The position numbers were made by a program, and so were the translations under genes. A stretch of DNA of 64,000 nucleotides from positions 1 to 64,000 of the forward strand of contig JAMPBP010000002.1 in assembly GCA_023666645.1 (NCBI GenBank). Direction: 5' to 3'. Every line of letters begins with the position of its first letter. Position 1 is the first letter of the stretch. Below, in pieces: positions 7,529 to 16,600 of the stretch. Under the pieces are notes generated by a model. The model saw only the letters and a program-made list of their open reading frames with translations. It had not been told where the DNA came from and did not search any database. The stretch comes from Clostridiales bacterium. GTDB lineage: Bacteria > Bacteroidota > Bacteroidia > Bacteroidales > Muribaculaceae.

Positions 7529-7570
7529 AAATCCGGAAGCGACAGGCCGATGCCAATCGCTTCCGGATTT
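7529..7570. terminator. Bidirectional terminator, 14-bp perfect stem
   Basis: AAATCCGGAAGCGA (7529-7542) pairs exactly with 7557-7570 around a 14-nt loop. It lies between convergent fucO and the island's last gene, with T- or A-rich flanks on both sides. Confidence 0.8.
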
Positions 7571-7602
7571 ACGTTTATTAAGAGCCTGTCAAGCGGCAGT
7601 CT

Positions 7603-8016
7603 CTATATTTTCCCAAGGAAATCGAGACGATTGGCCAATAACAAATCGCGCGTATACTCTTTCAATAATCCTTTGTAGTAGGTTACATCTTCATGGTTGG
7701 TACAAGTGATACGCTCCCACAGGGTGCGCTCCCGGGCTTTCTTGTATGCCGCGTCAACACCCTCTCGATCATCCTCGGTCATCGATAGGCGCAAACCGGC
7801 ATCGTCAAGCACAAGTGGCTTATCATGGCTCACATACCTGTTCCACAAATCTACAAGAAAATCGCGGTATTCAGCTTCGATACTGAGCGGGAGCTCAGGT
7901 GTATACTCACCAATTGTATCCGGGCGCTCTATCGCAGCGTCATCGACAAGAGAACCAAAGTATTTATCAAGTAATTCACGCTCCTTGTCCAGACATCGGT
8001 CTTTCAACTGGTTCAT
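7603..8016 (-). CDS. Hypothetical protein, island 3' end
   Basis: A 137-residue protein, highly charged, predicted mostly helical, without signal peptide, membrane segment or zinc motif. I do not recognise the family. It is the last gene of the island, 8 bp after the zinc-ribbon protein, and ends before a shared terminator. Tight spacing with three upstream genes (M48 protease, 87-residue and 177-residue proteins) suggests one functional group. The ATG at 8016 is the only reasonable start. Confidence 0.7.
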   Translation of the reverse strand: MNQLKDRCLDKERELLDKYFGSLVDDAAIERPDTIGEYTPELPLSIEAEYRDFLVDLWNRYVSHDKPLVLDDAGLRLSMTEDDREGVDAAYKKARERTLWERITCTNHEDVTYYKGLLKEYTRDLLLANRLDFLGKI

Positions 8017-8024
8017 CGATAGAA

Positions 8025-8558
8025 TCAGCTTATCGGTTTGCCACAGTTGGAACAGAACTTTGCACCGGCGGCAAGAGGAGCACCACAGCTGTCGCAGAAC
8101 CTGGCGGGTCCATTGGCGGCAAGAGTACTTTCAAATGGGCTGGTTGCCCCGTAGGCGTTATCCGAGTTTTCGGCAATGACAGTCTTTGCAACAGCTAAAG
8201 CCTTATCGTCAAGGTTTGACTGTTTCACCAGGCCCCATATCTGGGTTATCAACACCGGCCAGTAATAAAGCATAGTGATGAGTGTGGGAATAATCTGCTT
8301 GCCAAAAATACCTACTCCGGCCTGAAATGATATGGCATTGGTTTGAGGCAGCAATGTGATTTTAAGCGCAGTCTTCATGCCCAGGATTGCCTTGAATGCA
8401 CCACCCTTGGTAATTGAGATTTCGGCACCGCCACTGAGGAGTTCCTCACGTTTTATTTCATACCCCTCAATTGAGAAAACCTGGCATATGCGGTCAGAGA
8501 TAGCAGGAATAAGGTCGGGATTACCAAGAAGTACTGTCTTTGTATTAAATGCTCCCAT
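8025..8558 (-). CDS. C-terminal zinc-ribbon protein with hydrophobic patch
   Basis: A 177-residue protein. The final 23 residues form a zinc ribbon, with C155-x2-C158 and C169-x2-C172 (CDSCGAP ... CSNCGKP). Residues about 82-110 are hydrophobic (a GVGIFG start, then YYWPVLI) and could attach to or cross the membrane. The N-terminal 80 residues are an unrecognised alpha/beta region. The M48 protease encoded two genes upstream has a very similar C-terminal ribbon, so both may dock on a common partner (inference). The gap to the upstream gene is only 2 bp. Confidence 0.75.
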   Translation of the reverse strand: MGAFNTKTVLLGNPDLIPAISDRICQVFSIEGYEIKREELLSGGAEISITKGGAFKAILGMKTALKITLLPQTNAISFQAGVGIFGKQIIPTLITMLYYWPVLITQIWGLVKQSNLDDKALAVAKTVIAENSDNAYGATSPFESTLAANGPARFCDSCGAPLAAGAKFCSNCGKPIS

Positions 8559-8560
8559 AG

Positions 8561-8824
8561 TTATTTACGTAATTCTTGAAGTTCATAATTGTGATAGGCT
8601 GCAAATAGTACGCTCATCTCAGAGATGGCATCGAGGATAGCCGTCTGCTGTTCCTCATTGCATATCGACTGGAGTTTATGAAGAGCCTTAAGTGTTACTT
8701 CGGCCTGGGTTTTCAACTCCTCGTCGGTTACAATGCCATCTTCCATGATAGCCTTGTAGGAAGGGTGATCCTTGATGATATCAGAGATATTCAGGAACCC
8801 ATTCTCGTCAAAAATTGTCTGCAT
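8561..8824 (-). CDS. Small hypothetical helical protein
   Basis: An 87-residue protein, predicted helical throughout, acidic, without signal peptide or cysteine motif. A segment DGIVTDEELKTQAEVTLKAL recalls the EF-hand-like or TerB-like 'DGxVtxEE' turn seen in small bacterial regulatory proteins, but the match is weak. It sits 53 bp after the M48 protease gene and 2 bp before the zinc-ribbon gene, clearly within their transcription unit. Function unknown. Confidence 0.65.
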   Translation of the reverse strand: MQTIFDENGFLNISDIIKDHPSYKAIMEDGIVTDEELKTQAEVTLKALHKLQSICNEEQQTAILDAISEMSVLFAAYHNYELQELRK

Positions 8825-8877
8825 ATTATTCTTCGTTTATATGATTAGACTTGTATCGCTTCTCTTGTCAAGGCTGC

Positions 8878-9759
8878 TCAATTGTCGCCAAGCTTGTGAC
8901 CGCAGTTGCGGCAGAACTTCCATGACTCCTCGATGTGTGCATGACAATTGGGACATGTCGAGGATTCAAGCTTCGCCAATCCATTGATGATATTCTCATA
9001 CTGCTTGGTGTTGCCCCACTTCATTACTTCGCGGGCGCGGACAGTTGAGAAAGGGTGGTCACTGCCCATCACGGCATAGGCCTGGAGGAATTTGTTCCAG
9101 GCGTTGCTGGTGCGCAGGTCCTCATATTGCTCAGCCTGCTTGGCCCATTCTTCCATGTTGACCGTATCGGTTATAGACCGTGGCCCACCGGCAAGACGCA
9201 ACATAGTGCGTGATACCACCTCGGGCGAGGTGACAATGGCACCGGCACGGTCACATGACAACTCGCTCTTTCGCATCCAATAGAGAAGTCCAAGCTGTAT
9301 TGGTGTTGTCAGGAATCCCAGCAATCCAAAGCTGTCGGCACCTCTTAGCAACATCTCGGCCATATTGTGATAAAGCACGTGGCGACAAAGTATGTGACCA
9401 CACTCATGACCTATCACGGCATCGAGCTCCTGGTCGTCCATCATCTCGACAAGTCCCGAGGTCACCACCACAAAAATCTTTGTATCGCCGTAGGTATATG
9501 CATTGGGATTCGGGTCCATCTCAAGATAAAAATCGGGCTCGGCTATTCCAAGCTTGCGACATATCGGTGGCAAGTGGCGATACAGCTCAGGCAATTGATT
9601 TTCTGACAGTTTGATATTGGACGCCATCTTCATGCCATGGAAAAACTTCTCGTAGCCCAGGGCATAAAACTTTTTGACAAGAGTCGGGAACCCGGGTATA
9701 CTCTCAAGCTGTCTCAGTGCAGCCGCGTCATCGGGGTGGATAAATTCTGATGGTTTCAT
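8878..9759 (-). CDS. M48-family metalloprotease with zinc ribbon
   Basis: A 293-residue zinc protease. The active site H118-E-C-G-H122 lies in VIGHECGH, and E166 in KSELSCDRAG is the likely third ligand. A hydrophobic stretch at about 145-162 suggests membrane association, as in HtpX/Ste24-like M48 enzymes. The C-terminus is a zinc ribbon (C269, C272, C283, C286), unusual for M48 proteins. There is no signal peptide, so it probably acts on the cytoplasmic side. A -7 element TATCTTTG (9838-9845) about 80 bp upstream gives the downstream four-gene unit its own possible promoter. Confidence 0.88.
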   Translation of the reverse strand: MKPSEFIHPDDAAALRQLESIPGFPTLVKKFYALGYEKFFHGMKMASNIKLSENQLPELYRHLPPICRKLGIAEPDFYLEMDPNPNAYTYGDTKIFVVVTSGLVEMMDDQELDAVIGHECGHILCRHVLYHNMAEMLLRGADSFGLLGFLTTPIQLGLLYWMRKSELSCDRAGAIVTSPEVVSRTMLRLAGGPRSITDTVNMEEWAKQAEQYEDLRTSNAWNKFLQAYAVMGSDHPFSTVRAREVMKWGNTKQYENIINGLAKLESSTCPNCHAHIEESWKFCRNCGHKLGDN

Positions 9760-9837
9760 GCTTCAGCGATAATGATTGTTCATATGCCCCCTCATGCACA
9801 CTTAATTCAACTTTATGTCATGGGTGACTTATGGGCA

Positions 9838-9845
9838 CAAAGATA
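9838..9845 (-). promoter_or_regulatory. -7 element before M48 gene
   Basis: TATCTTTG on the minus strand lies beside the stop codon of the small Ryr gene. No clear TTTG stands 19-20 nt upstream. It suggests an internal promoter for the M48-led unit. Confidence 0.45.
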
Positions 9846-9847
9846 TA

Positions 9848-10141
9848 TTAAATCTTTGAAATCTTAAAACCCGATTTCAAAATAAATTTAAGTGTTTCCT
9901 GTGATGTAGAGCGGTCATATTGCTTCTCTTCCTCCGGCAATTCCTCATAGGGCACAAGGCATGGATGGGTTTTCTGCTCGTCGTCACGTTCACTACCATA
10001 GGTCCACCCATCGTCCATGCGATTCCGTGCCCATACTTCGTGAACATTGCGGGCCATATCTTCAACCAGTGGCAACAGCTCTTCTGGCAACTCCACGATG
10101 TTGGTATCGACGGGTTGCGGTGTATATGTTTCCTTTTTCAT
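9848..10141 (-). CDS. Stand-alone Ryr-domain protein
   Basis: A 97-residue protein consisting almost entirely of a ryanodine-receptor (Ryr) domain, residues about 22-95. It shows the family pattern ARNVHEVWARNRMDDGWTYG, then the acidic SERDD, then HPCLVPYEELP and a YDRSTSQETLKF end. It aligns nearly position by position with the C-terminal domain of the 314-residue island protein (WARARMDEGWTYG, HPDLVPYTQLP, EYDRL). It is encoded 46 bp after the TIR gene. The ligand of bacterial Ryr domains is not established to my knowledge. A role as a sensor or adaptor is inference. Confidence 0.88.
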   Translation of the reverse strand: MKKETYTPQPVDTNIVELPEELLPLVEDMARNVHEVWARNRMDDGWTYGSERDDEQKTHPCLVPYEELPEEEKQYDRSTSQETLKFILKSGFKISKI

Positions 10142-10187
10142 ATTCTTCTATTTTTTTATTAATGAGCATATGTGAAGCAGATAACTA

Positions 10188-13100
10188 TCACCCGCCACTC
10201 TTTACACGTGCATTTATTTTCAAAACTTCACGTTTCGCTATGCCGGTGATACTGTCGAGGAATTCATGATAGCGACGTGTCGTTGAGTCAGAGTCATGCC
10301 ACAGATACCCTATCGCTTCGTTTCCCCCATTATTGGCCACATGATTCAGGAACCCGTATTTACGGTTGAGATAACCTGAGAGTTCTCCACACTCGAAATA
10401 CGACGCACCTACGAATACCTCATCTACATCATTATCCAGCATAGTCGTTGACAGCATGTGTCCGTTTTCATCAAAAGTGCAATATGACGCTGATGCATAC
10501 ACCTGCCCGGCCAGTACCTGTACCGGATTGAGGTCGGGATCAAAATAGCCCATATAGACCATACGTCCATTCTCATCATATTCCACTACCCCCTTGGCAT
10601 AACCATTTGCACTCGTTGTCAAATTTCCATCGGGATCAAGAAATACCGTGCCCAGCAACATTCCACTGTCATTGTACTGATTTTCAGTGCTACTGTACTT
10701 CATAGACTTACTCATTACAGGTTTTTGATCTTTATCCAGGAATTCACTTCTTGTAATTTGGTTACGGTCATTGTAATCATTCAACGCCATATGAAAGCCA
10801 TCGCTATTATCAGTCGGATTATCTTTGACATCATAAACGGCGGTTTTAACAATAAACCCACGGAAGTCATATTCATAACGCTGAATTGACACCCCATATT
10901 TATTGGCCATAGGCAATTTGTCCACGCCATAGAAACGCTCCTCGACAATCCTTCTTGACTTGTCATATGAAATCGTCTTACAGTGGGCTTCAATACTTGT
11001 GGCAAGTATCGGTTCGTCATTGACGCCATATGACGACATCGCCACAAGCATGAAATCCTTATACTCACTTACCTTCCTGGCCCACCCGTCACGACATATT
11101 ATCGGCTTCCCATCAGCGCCATAGCTACGCGTTTCGATTTCCATGCCGCAATCATCATATACCGACTCGAGAACGGCATAATTCAATGACGGCACAACAC
11201 ACAAGTCGCCATTGGGGCTCCTGTACTCTGTGTGCAATCGGTTTCCACGCTTGTCATAGGTCATGAGCTGCTCGGCATATCCCTGCCAGCCATCGACAAG
11301 CGACTCTGATTTGTTATAATTGCTTACCGCGACACAATACCCTCCGTCATATTTAGCCTTCACATGCACCGAGACATTTTCATCAAATCCTTCATGGGTT
11401 CCCGACCCATTGTAACGGTACAAATCAGTGACATTGCCAAAATCATCATATTTCACACCGACTACGGGTGCACTCAGATTAAACACCGGTGACACAGGCA
11501 TACCATTCGGGTCAAGGCACGCGCTCCTCACCAGCCTTGTACCATCATACACAAAGTGTCTTGCTGAACAACCTATATTGCCCGAAGTCAGTGCAAAATT
11601 ATCATCATAGAATTTAACCGATGTGATATTGCTGTTATTATCATAGCTATAAGTGGCTGAACAAACTCCCATATTGTTGCGGCACGGATTGCCCTCCATG
11701 TCATAATTGGTCTGTTTCACCGGCCTCCCCCGGTCATCAAACTCTGCCTTTCTCTCATGCACGCCCAATGCGTCATTGCAAGGTTGTCCATCAGCGCCAT
11801 AATAGGACGTGGAGATGTGCCTGCCATCTCCGTCAAAGATATTTTTCACACAATGATAAAGACCCTCATTGTTAAAACGGTCAAAGAAATATCCACTGCT
11901 GTTATCAGTATTATAATAGCTAAAAATTACCGTATCGCCTGAAATCTCACATATCGCTTTGTGATATTGACTGATGGTAATACATGGCTCCAAATCTTCG
12001 CCATAATGGCGCTCAGTAGCAGTGGCTCCTGCAATATCATACTCCACCTTGCTCACCGCATAACCCAAATCACTCATACGAGGATTTCCGTCAATATCAA
12101 TAAATCTCTCCTCGACAATAAAGCCATTGACGTCATAGTCATACTCACAGCCGGCGCAGCCATTCTTGTCGACCATCACCTTGCCATCGTCATCAAGGTA
12201 CTGTTTCCTTATCACCCTATGGTTTCTGTCACGCTCATAGGCAATACCTGCAATGCCGTTCTCATCAAAACCGGGCTCATTGCTACCATTGTACTTCTTG
12301 AAATAGATATATTCTATGAAACCCTCATCATCATATTCATAGACATAACGTGCAATCTGTGAATTGGCCTGAAACAGCACATTGTTGAAATCCATTTCAG
12401 TTCCCGACATCATGGTCTCCCTACTTGAGCTCACTGACTTAAATACACTGGCGGCATCGTTGGAAAGGGGATCCTTGACATCAACCTTGGTGTAGTCCTC
12501 ATTATAGATGAGCTTGTACAACGGTTTGCCCAAGGCATCACGATATGTTATCGAGTTGAACCGGTCACCTTCATAGCCCATCTCCAATATGGCCGACTTG
12601 AATTGGGACCAGGAACTGCCCTCGTTCAATGGAGCTCCCCATGGATTGCAATGCACAACGCGACGCAACTTTCCCCGTGAATACTCAAAAGTATAGTGGT
12701 TCAGCAATGATTTCAGCGTTCCCTTGTCGATGGCATCTATTCCCACAGGCATGCCGTGACACAATTCGTAGGAAGCATAATACACGCGGCTTGTCTTCAC
12801 ATAGTCGTAATACTTCACACAACCTATGATGGCTACCAACGCTATTAAAACAGCGATCAAACGGTTACGGAAAAGACGTCGCCGGTGGCGCCCCCACAAC
12901 ACATCGAAACGTAATCCGAGCATCGTGGCAACCACATCGACAAGAGCCTTTCTGAATCCGGCCATCATGGCATTGATGCCCCTTATCTCTTCGTCCATCG
13001 ACATTCTGCGCAGAACCTCGGGAAAACATTCCCGGGATGGGTCGACAGACTTGGGCTCACCCTTCACGATAAACGGTATAACGCTGTCCCCATTATGGGT

Positions 13101-13415
13101 TTTCAGAAAATCGGTCACCTCAGAGTTGACCCATGGAGTGCGGGCCGACTCGGGCGAGCACACCACAATCAGATACTTCGACCGGTCAAGTTCACGTCTC
13201 AGCGACTCCTTGAGCTTCGTTCCGCTCAAGTCGACCTTATACCAGAATACAGGTCTTATCTTCTTGGGCAAAGATGGATTTTCCTTTATCAGCCTCGAGG
13301 GTATATTGTAATGCTCCAGACCACGGTGAAGCCACCGGGCCCATTTCTCATCAGAACTGCAATAGCTTATGAACGCGAAGTATTCATATCGCCCGTTATC
13401 TTGTGGGGAGCCCAT
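10188..13415 (-). CDS. TIR-membrane-YD-like repeat protein
   Basis: A 1075-residue protein in three parts. Residues about 10-170 are a TIR domain: FAFISYCSSD is the first strand and box, and ARTPWVNSEVTDF carries E99 where NAD-cleaving TIRs have the catalytic glutamate. A single membrane segment lies at about 186-202 after an Arg/Lys-rich stretch, which predicts a cytoplasmic TIR. The rest is extracytoplasmic, with roughly 15-18 repeats of 40-45 residues of the form YDxxGxxxxxxYxDxDGxPxxxxxG (for example YLDDDGKVMVDKNG), akin to YD-type repeats. The ATG at 13415 is chosen over an upstream TTG. It overlaps the PrsW gene by 20 bp. It may be a receptor that converts an external signal into TIR activity (inference). 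Confidence 0.85.
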   Translation of the reverse strand: MGSPQDNGRYEYFAFISYCSSDEKWARWLHRGLEHYNIPSRLIKENPSLPKKIRPVFWYKVDLSGTKLKESLRRELDRSKYLIVVCSPESARTPWVNSEVTDFLKTHNGDSVIPFIVKGEPKSVDPSRECFPEVLRRMSMDEEIRGINAMMAGFRKALVDVVATMLGLRFDVLWGRHRRRLFRNRLIAVLIALVAIIGCVKYYDYVKTSRVYYASYELCHGMPVGIDAIDKGTLKSLLNHYTFEYSRGKLRRVVHCNPWGAPLNEGSSWSQFKSAILEMGYEGDRFNSITYRDALGKPLYKLIYNEDYTKVDVKDPLSNDAASVFKSVSSSRETMMSGTEMDFNNVLFQANSQIARYVYEYDDEGFIEYIYFKKYNGSNEPGFDENGIAGIAYERDRNHRVIRKQYLDDDGKVMVDKNGCAGCEYDYDVNGFIVEERFIDIDGNPRMSDLGYAVSKVEYDIAGATATERHYGEDLEPCITISQYHKAICEISGDTVIFSYYNTDNSSGYFFDRFNNEGLYHCVKNIFDGDGRHISTSYYGADGQPCNDALGVHERKAEFDDRGRPVKQTNYDMEGNPCRNNMGVCSATYSYDNNSNITSVKFYDDNFALTSGNIGCSARHFVYDGTRLVRSACLDPNGMPVSPVFNLSAPVVGVKYDDFGNVTDLYRYNGSGTHEGFDENVSVHVKAKYDGGYCVAVSNYNKSESLVDGWQGYAEQLMTYDKRGNRLHTEYRSPNGDLCVVPSLNYAVLESVYDDCGMEIETRSYGADGKPIICRDGWARKVSEYKDFMLVAMSSYGVNDEPILATSIEAHCKTISYDKSRRIVEERFYGVDKLPMANKYGVSIQRYEYDFRGFIVKTAVYDVKDNPTDNSDGFHMALNDYNDRNQITRSEFLDKDQKPVMSKSMKYSSTENQYNDSGMLLGTVFLDPDGNLTTSANGYAKGVVEYDENGRMVYMGYFDPDLNPVQVLAGQVYASASYCTFDENGHMLSTTMLDNDVDEVFVGASYFECGELSGYLNRKYGFLNHVANNGGNEAIGYLWHDSDSTTRRYHEFLDSITGIAKREVLKINARVKSGG

Positions 13416-14106
13416 AGGAGTCAAGATTTTTGGAATTTTTCATCAAAGCCTCAGAGTATTTACGTATCCACTTGAAGCATACAAAGAATGCTATCAACAC
13501 CACGGTACTGAACGTAGCGCTTATGTCGATTGAGAAACAGAGCGTATCATACAACCCGTGGGCAAGTACAGGCATTCCTATGGCAAGAAGCATATAATGC
13601 CTGCGCCTGCTCTTGTCGAAGAAAGCCAGCGCATAGAACGAACCCATGATTACAGCAAAGAAATAATGGGCCGGCACGGCAAGCAGCGCTCTCGACACAC
13701 TTATCACCAGCCAATCGTCATCATTGAATACATACAGGATATTTTCAAAGGCCGCGAAGCCCATACCTATGCACACAGCATATACCACCCCGTCAAAAAA
13801 CTCATCGAAATGCTTGCATCGGTTGGCAATAATGGCCAGCATACACAGCTTCAGACACTCCTCGGGGATAGCGGCCGACGCAAAAGCGCAATAGAAAGCC
13901 GAGTAGAACGAGTCGACCTCAATGGACGGTATCACAGAGAGGAGGGCGAGCAAAATAACCAGCACACCGGCGAGCACACCAAGCCCCACCGATCCCAACA
14001 ACCACTTGCGTGGCTCAGGACGGGCCGAATCACGCTTCACAATCATAATCAGTAACACCACAGCCGGAGCCAAAGCCGCCGGTAACTTAAACATCAATTC
14101 TTCCAT
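13396..14106 (-). CDS. PrsW-type intramembrane protease
   Basis: A 236-residue protein with about seven membrane segments and the PrsW family motifs: E82-E83 in AAIPEECLKL, E121 in FAAFENILY, H147 in PAHYFF and H183 in AHGLYD. In Bacillus, PrsW makes the first cut in a membrane anti-sigma factor and so frees an ECF sigma factor. Here an ECF-like sigma factor and an anti-sigma-like protein are encoded 3-4 kb upstream in the same island. The first ATG, 14106, is used; a second at 14094 is possible. It overlaps the TIR gene by 20 bp, suggesting coupled translation. Confidence 0.87.
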   Translation of the reverse strand: MEELMFKLPAALAPAVVLLIMIVKRDSARPEPRKWLLGSVGLGVLAGVLVILLALLSVIPSIEVDSFYSAFYCAFASAAIPEECLKLCMLAIIANRCKHFDEFFDGVVYAVCIGMGFAAFENILYVFNDDDWLVISVSRALLAVPAHYFFAVIMGSFYALAFFDKSRRRHYMLLAIGMPVLAHGLYDTLCFSIDISATFSTVVLIAFFVCFKWIRKYSEALMKNSKNLDSYGLPTR

Positions 14107-14272
14107 TGCACTACATTGTATAAAAGGCCGTTATATCAGGCCAAGGTTTTAAAAATCATTTTGCCAGAGGTTGATCACCTGTCAAGGGCTATCATGTGCC
14201 ACTGGTATGCTTACAATCGCCCAAAGAGCTACTATGTGTCATATCATCATGCTAAATACAGTTAAGAGAATA

Positions 14273-14515
14273 TTATTCAGTCATGCCTCTCAGGGTACCC
14301 CGACGTAGTTCTTCCTTATAGATTTCGTAGACAAAGGCCGGACTCTCGATATAGAGACCGGTTTTGCGCTGACAGAGCTTGTCAAAGGTTTCGGAGTTAT
14401 GAAATTGCACAAGGGCCTCTTCAAGGCCCAAATGCTGGTCAAATATTATCCATTCCACCACTTTGGCAGTGATGTAATCCAACAGGAACTCAAAGTTAGC
14501 ATCACTCTTTTTCAT
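14273..14515 (-). CDS. Small protein of a DUF3990-linked module
   Basis: An 80-residue helical, acidic protein with the segment LDYITAKVVEWIIFDQ and the phrase RKTGLYIESPAFVYEIYKEEL. I recall similar small proteins encoded beside DUF3990 genes in gut Bacteroidales, in arrangements that resemble toxin-antitoxin modules, but I cannot name the family. Its start codon overlaps the stop of a DUF3990-like remnant (ATGA). If the pair was a toxin-antitoxin-like module, this is the surviving partner. Confidence 0.6.
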   Translation of the reverse strand: MKKSDANFEFLLDYITAKVVEWIIFDQHLGLEEALVQFHNSETFDKLCQRKTGLYIESPAFVYEIYKEELRRGTLRGMTE

Positions 14516-14640
14516 AGCCTTATGAGAAATTTTATCGCGCTTTCTGTAGCAAAGAAATACTGCGAATTAAGGTCTTTGTAGATAAGCCCGTTTACAACGG
14601 CATCGAGGTCGATGATTTCCATATCATAGATACTTTTACA
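14512..14640 (-). pseudogene. C-terminal remnant of DUF3990-like gene
   Basis: A minus-strand frame ending at 14512 encodes about 40 residues ending NSQYFFATESAIKFLIRL, the typical tail of DUF3990 proteins (QYFFGTEKAI-type). A stop codon lies about 55 nt upstream of MEIIDLD in the same frame, and the rest of the domain is absent. The upstream border falls near the 3' end of the AT-rich TPR gene. It looks like a truncated gene left by a rearrangement. An ADP-ribosyltransferase-like role has been suggested for DUF3990; the remnant is too short to act. Confidence 0.5.
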
Positions 14641-14677
14641 TTCAAACCTACCGCTATGGTCTTATCATTGACCAACA

Positions 14678-16585
14678 TCAATTAAAAATTTCATTATATC
14701 CAAACTGCTCGAAAAGTATTAGAGCATCTTTATTATCTCTCAACTTATCATTATATAATTGCATGGAACTATTACGATTCCCTTCTTCATAAAGAACAAT
14801 ACATTTACATGCCAATAATACAGAATCCTCTCCACAATAATCTATCGCTGAAGCTATAGTAGATTCTGCTTCATCATAATTTTTTTGTTTTGTAAGAAGT
14901 AGGACTATATTCTGGTATAATGGCAATATCCCATTATGGATATTCAATTCTATTGCTTCTGAGATAGCATTACGATAATAGTCGAGCGCTTGTTCATCTT
15001 GATTATTTTGAAGAAAAATATATCCTAAATTAGCATTTAACTGAAATGCTAAGAATTTAAACCTACCCGGATTCTTTTGAGATTCAAGTTCAATATATTC
15101 TAATCCTTCCAAAAATTTTTCTATTGCCAATGTGTACTGTTTCTCTAAAGTATAACAATTTGCTAAATTTTGTGCAACTCCAATTAAGCCAATAAGGTTT
15201 TCTTCGGATGGATTAACTATGTAACTGTTTAGCCTATTATTGTATATTTCTTCGAAAATAACTTTTCCTTGAATTATATCTCCATTGATACAATACGCAA
15301 TTCCCATTACCTCCAGAGAATTCAAATAATCAGACATTCTGGAAGAATCATTATTCGCTATTTCCTTTCGACTTCTGATTACGATATCTAATAATTTTTT
15401 CGCATTGCCAAAATCTCCATGTACAGCATACCAATTTCCTAAATTATGTCGAGAAATATTTAATTCAAGAAGCTGTTCCATAGAACTTTCATCGAAAATA
15501 CTATCTTTAATTGATAATGATTTTTCAAAATATACTCTCGCATCCTCTATATCACCAAGTTTATCCAATAAAGAACCTAAACAATCATATATAACAGAAA
15601 TCTTCTCATAATCGCCCAAAGATGTATTCTCTTTGCTTAGATAAAAGTTTATAAGCCTTTCATACTCGAAAATGGCTTCATCTATAAAATTTTGCTGGTT
15701 TAAAAAATTTGCGTATTTTCCATGAATATCCAGATTTGTTGTATCTGAATATGTGATTTCTCGCAATATTGAATAAATCTTATCGAAGTTTTCCTTACCT
15801 CCGGCGATTCTTAAAGTCTCGATTTGTCTATTTATTGCAGCCAAAATGCTGTCGCGTGATTGGATTTTGCGTTCATGAACAGTCGACAATTGATCAATTG
15901 CCCTGGAAACTTCTTTTATTTCCTCTACCTCTCGTTTATATTTTTCTACATAATTTTGCGCCTCATATTTGGCTATGGCCTCTTCTATTTTACCTTGCTG
16001 AACCAAGTCTATTATCTCTTGTTCAACAGAGGTCAATTCCGATAAGTCAATACGTGAAAAACGGTCAATATAGTTATCTAAATTATCAAGCTGCTTATCA
16101 TAATTCTCTCTCAGTTCAAAGAGCTGTTTCTGATATTCTTCTTCTTTCAATTTGCCGTCGGCTTTAAGCTTTGCGAGTGCGATCTCCTCCTTCTGTAGCT
16201 GACGTGCATAACTTTCAGATGATACTTTTTCGTAGTTATCGCGGATTTTCTTGAATAGATCAGAACGACACATCACAATGAGAAATGGTGTTGTCGGATT
16301 AAGATTCCACTGTTCTATTGCTTCCTTGTTGAAGACTTCATATCCCAACTTCTCAATTCTTCGTACATTGATTTTATCTCCCGGTTTGGCCGTAATAAAA
16401 TTCAGAACAAAGGTGCCATCATTATCTGAAACGGTGCTGTTGGCCGACCGTACATTCAACTCAACGCCGTCCAAGGGCGTTTTTTGTGATTTTTCGTTAT
16501 ATTCCTTTACTATGCCCTGCTGGATTGTCTGAGCATTGGCGCAACATACTATTGCCAACAATATGATTATTACAAGGTGACGCAT
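14678..16585 (-). CDS. Secreted CnaB-like/coiled-coil/TPR protein
   Basis: A 635-residue protein. A signal peptide (1-18, ending CANA) is followed by a carboxypeptidase-regulatory or CnaB-like fold (about 20-110; SDNDGTFVLNF). A charged coiled coil spans about 110-275 (KADGKLKEEEYQKQL), and TPR-like helical pairs run to the end. Placement after the sigma and Ryr genes with a 15-bp gap puts it in that operon. The 3' two thirds, below about 15.8 kb, are strikingly AT-rich with different codon use, while the 5' end resembles its neighbours, so the gene may be a mosaic. The lack of a membrane anchor suggests a periplasmic location. Confidence 0.75.
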   Translation of the reverse strand: MRHLVIIILLAIVCCANAQTIQQGIVKEYNEKSQKTPLDGVELNVRSANSTVSDNDGTFVLNFITAKPGDKINVRRIEKLGYEVFNKEAIEQWNLNPTTPFLIVMCRSDLFKKIRDNYEKVSSESYARQLQKEEIALAKLKADGKLKEEEYQKQLFELRENYDKQLDNLDNYIDRFSRIDLSELTSVEQEIIDLVQQGKIEEAIAKYEAQNYVEKYKREVEEIKEVSRAIDQLSTVHERKIQSRDSILAAINRQIETLRIAGGKENFDKIYSILREITYSDTTNLDIHGKYANFLNQQNFIDEAIFEYERLINFYLSKENTSLGDYEKISVIYDCLGSLLDKLGDIEDARVYFEKSLSIKDSIFDESSMEQLLELNISRHNLGNWYAVHGDFGNAKKLLDIVIRSRKEIANNDSSRMSDYLNSLEVMGIAYCINGDIIQGKVIFEEIYNNRLNSYIVNPSEENLIGLIGVAQNLANCYTLEKQYTLAIEKFLEGLEYIELESQKNPGRFKFLAFQLNANLGYIFLQNNQDEQALDYYRNAISEAIELNIHNGILPLYQNIVLLLTKQKNYDEAESTIASAIDYCGEDSVLLACKCIVLYEEGNRNSSMQLYNDKLRDNKDALILFEQFGYNEIFN

Positions 16586-16600
16586 TATTGGAGGGGGGGA

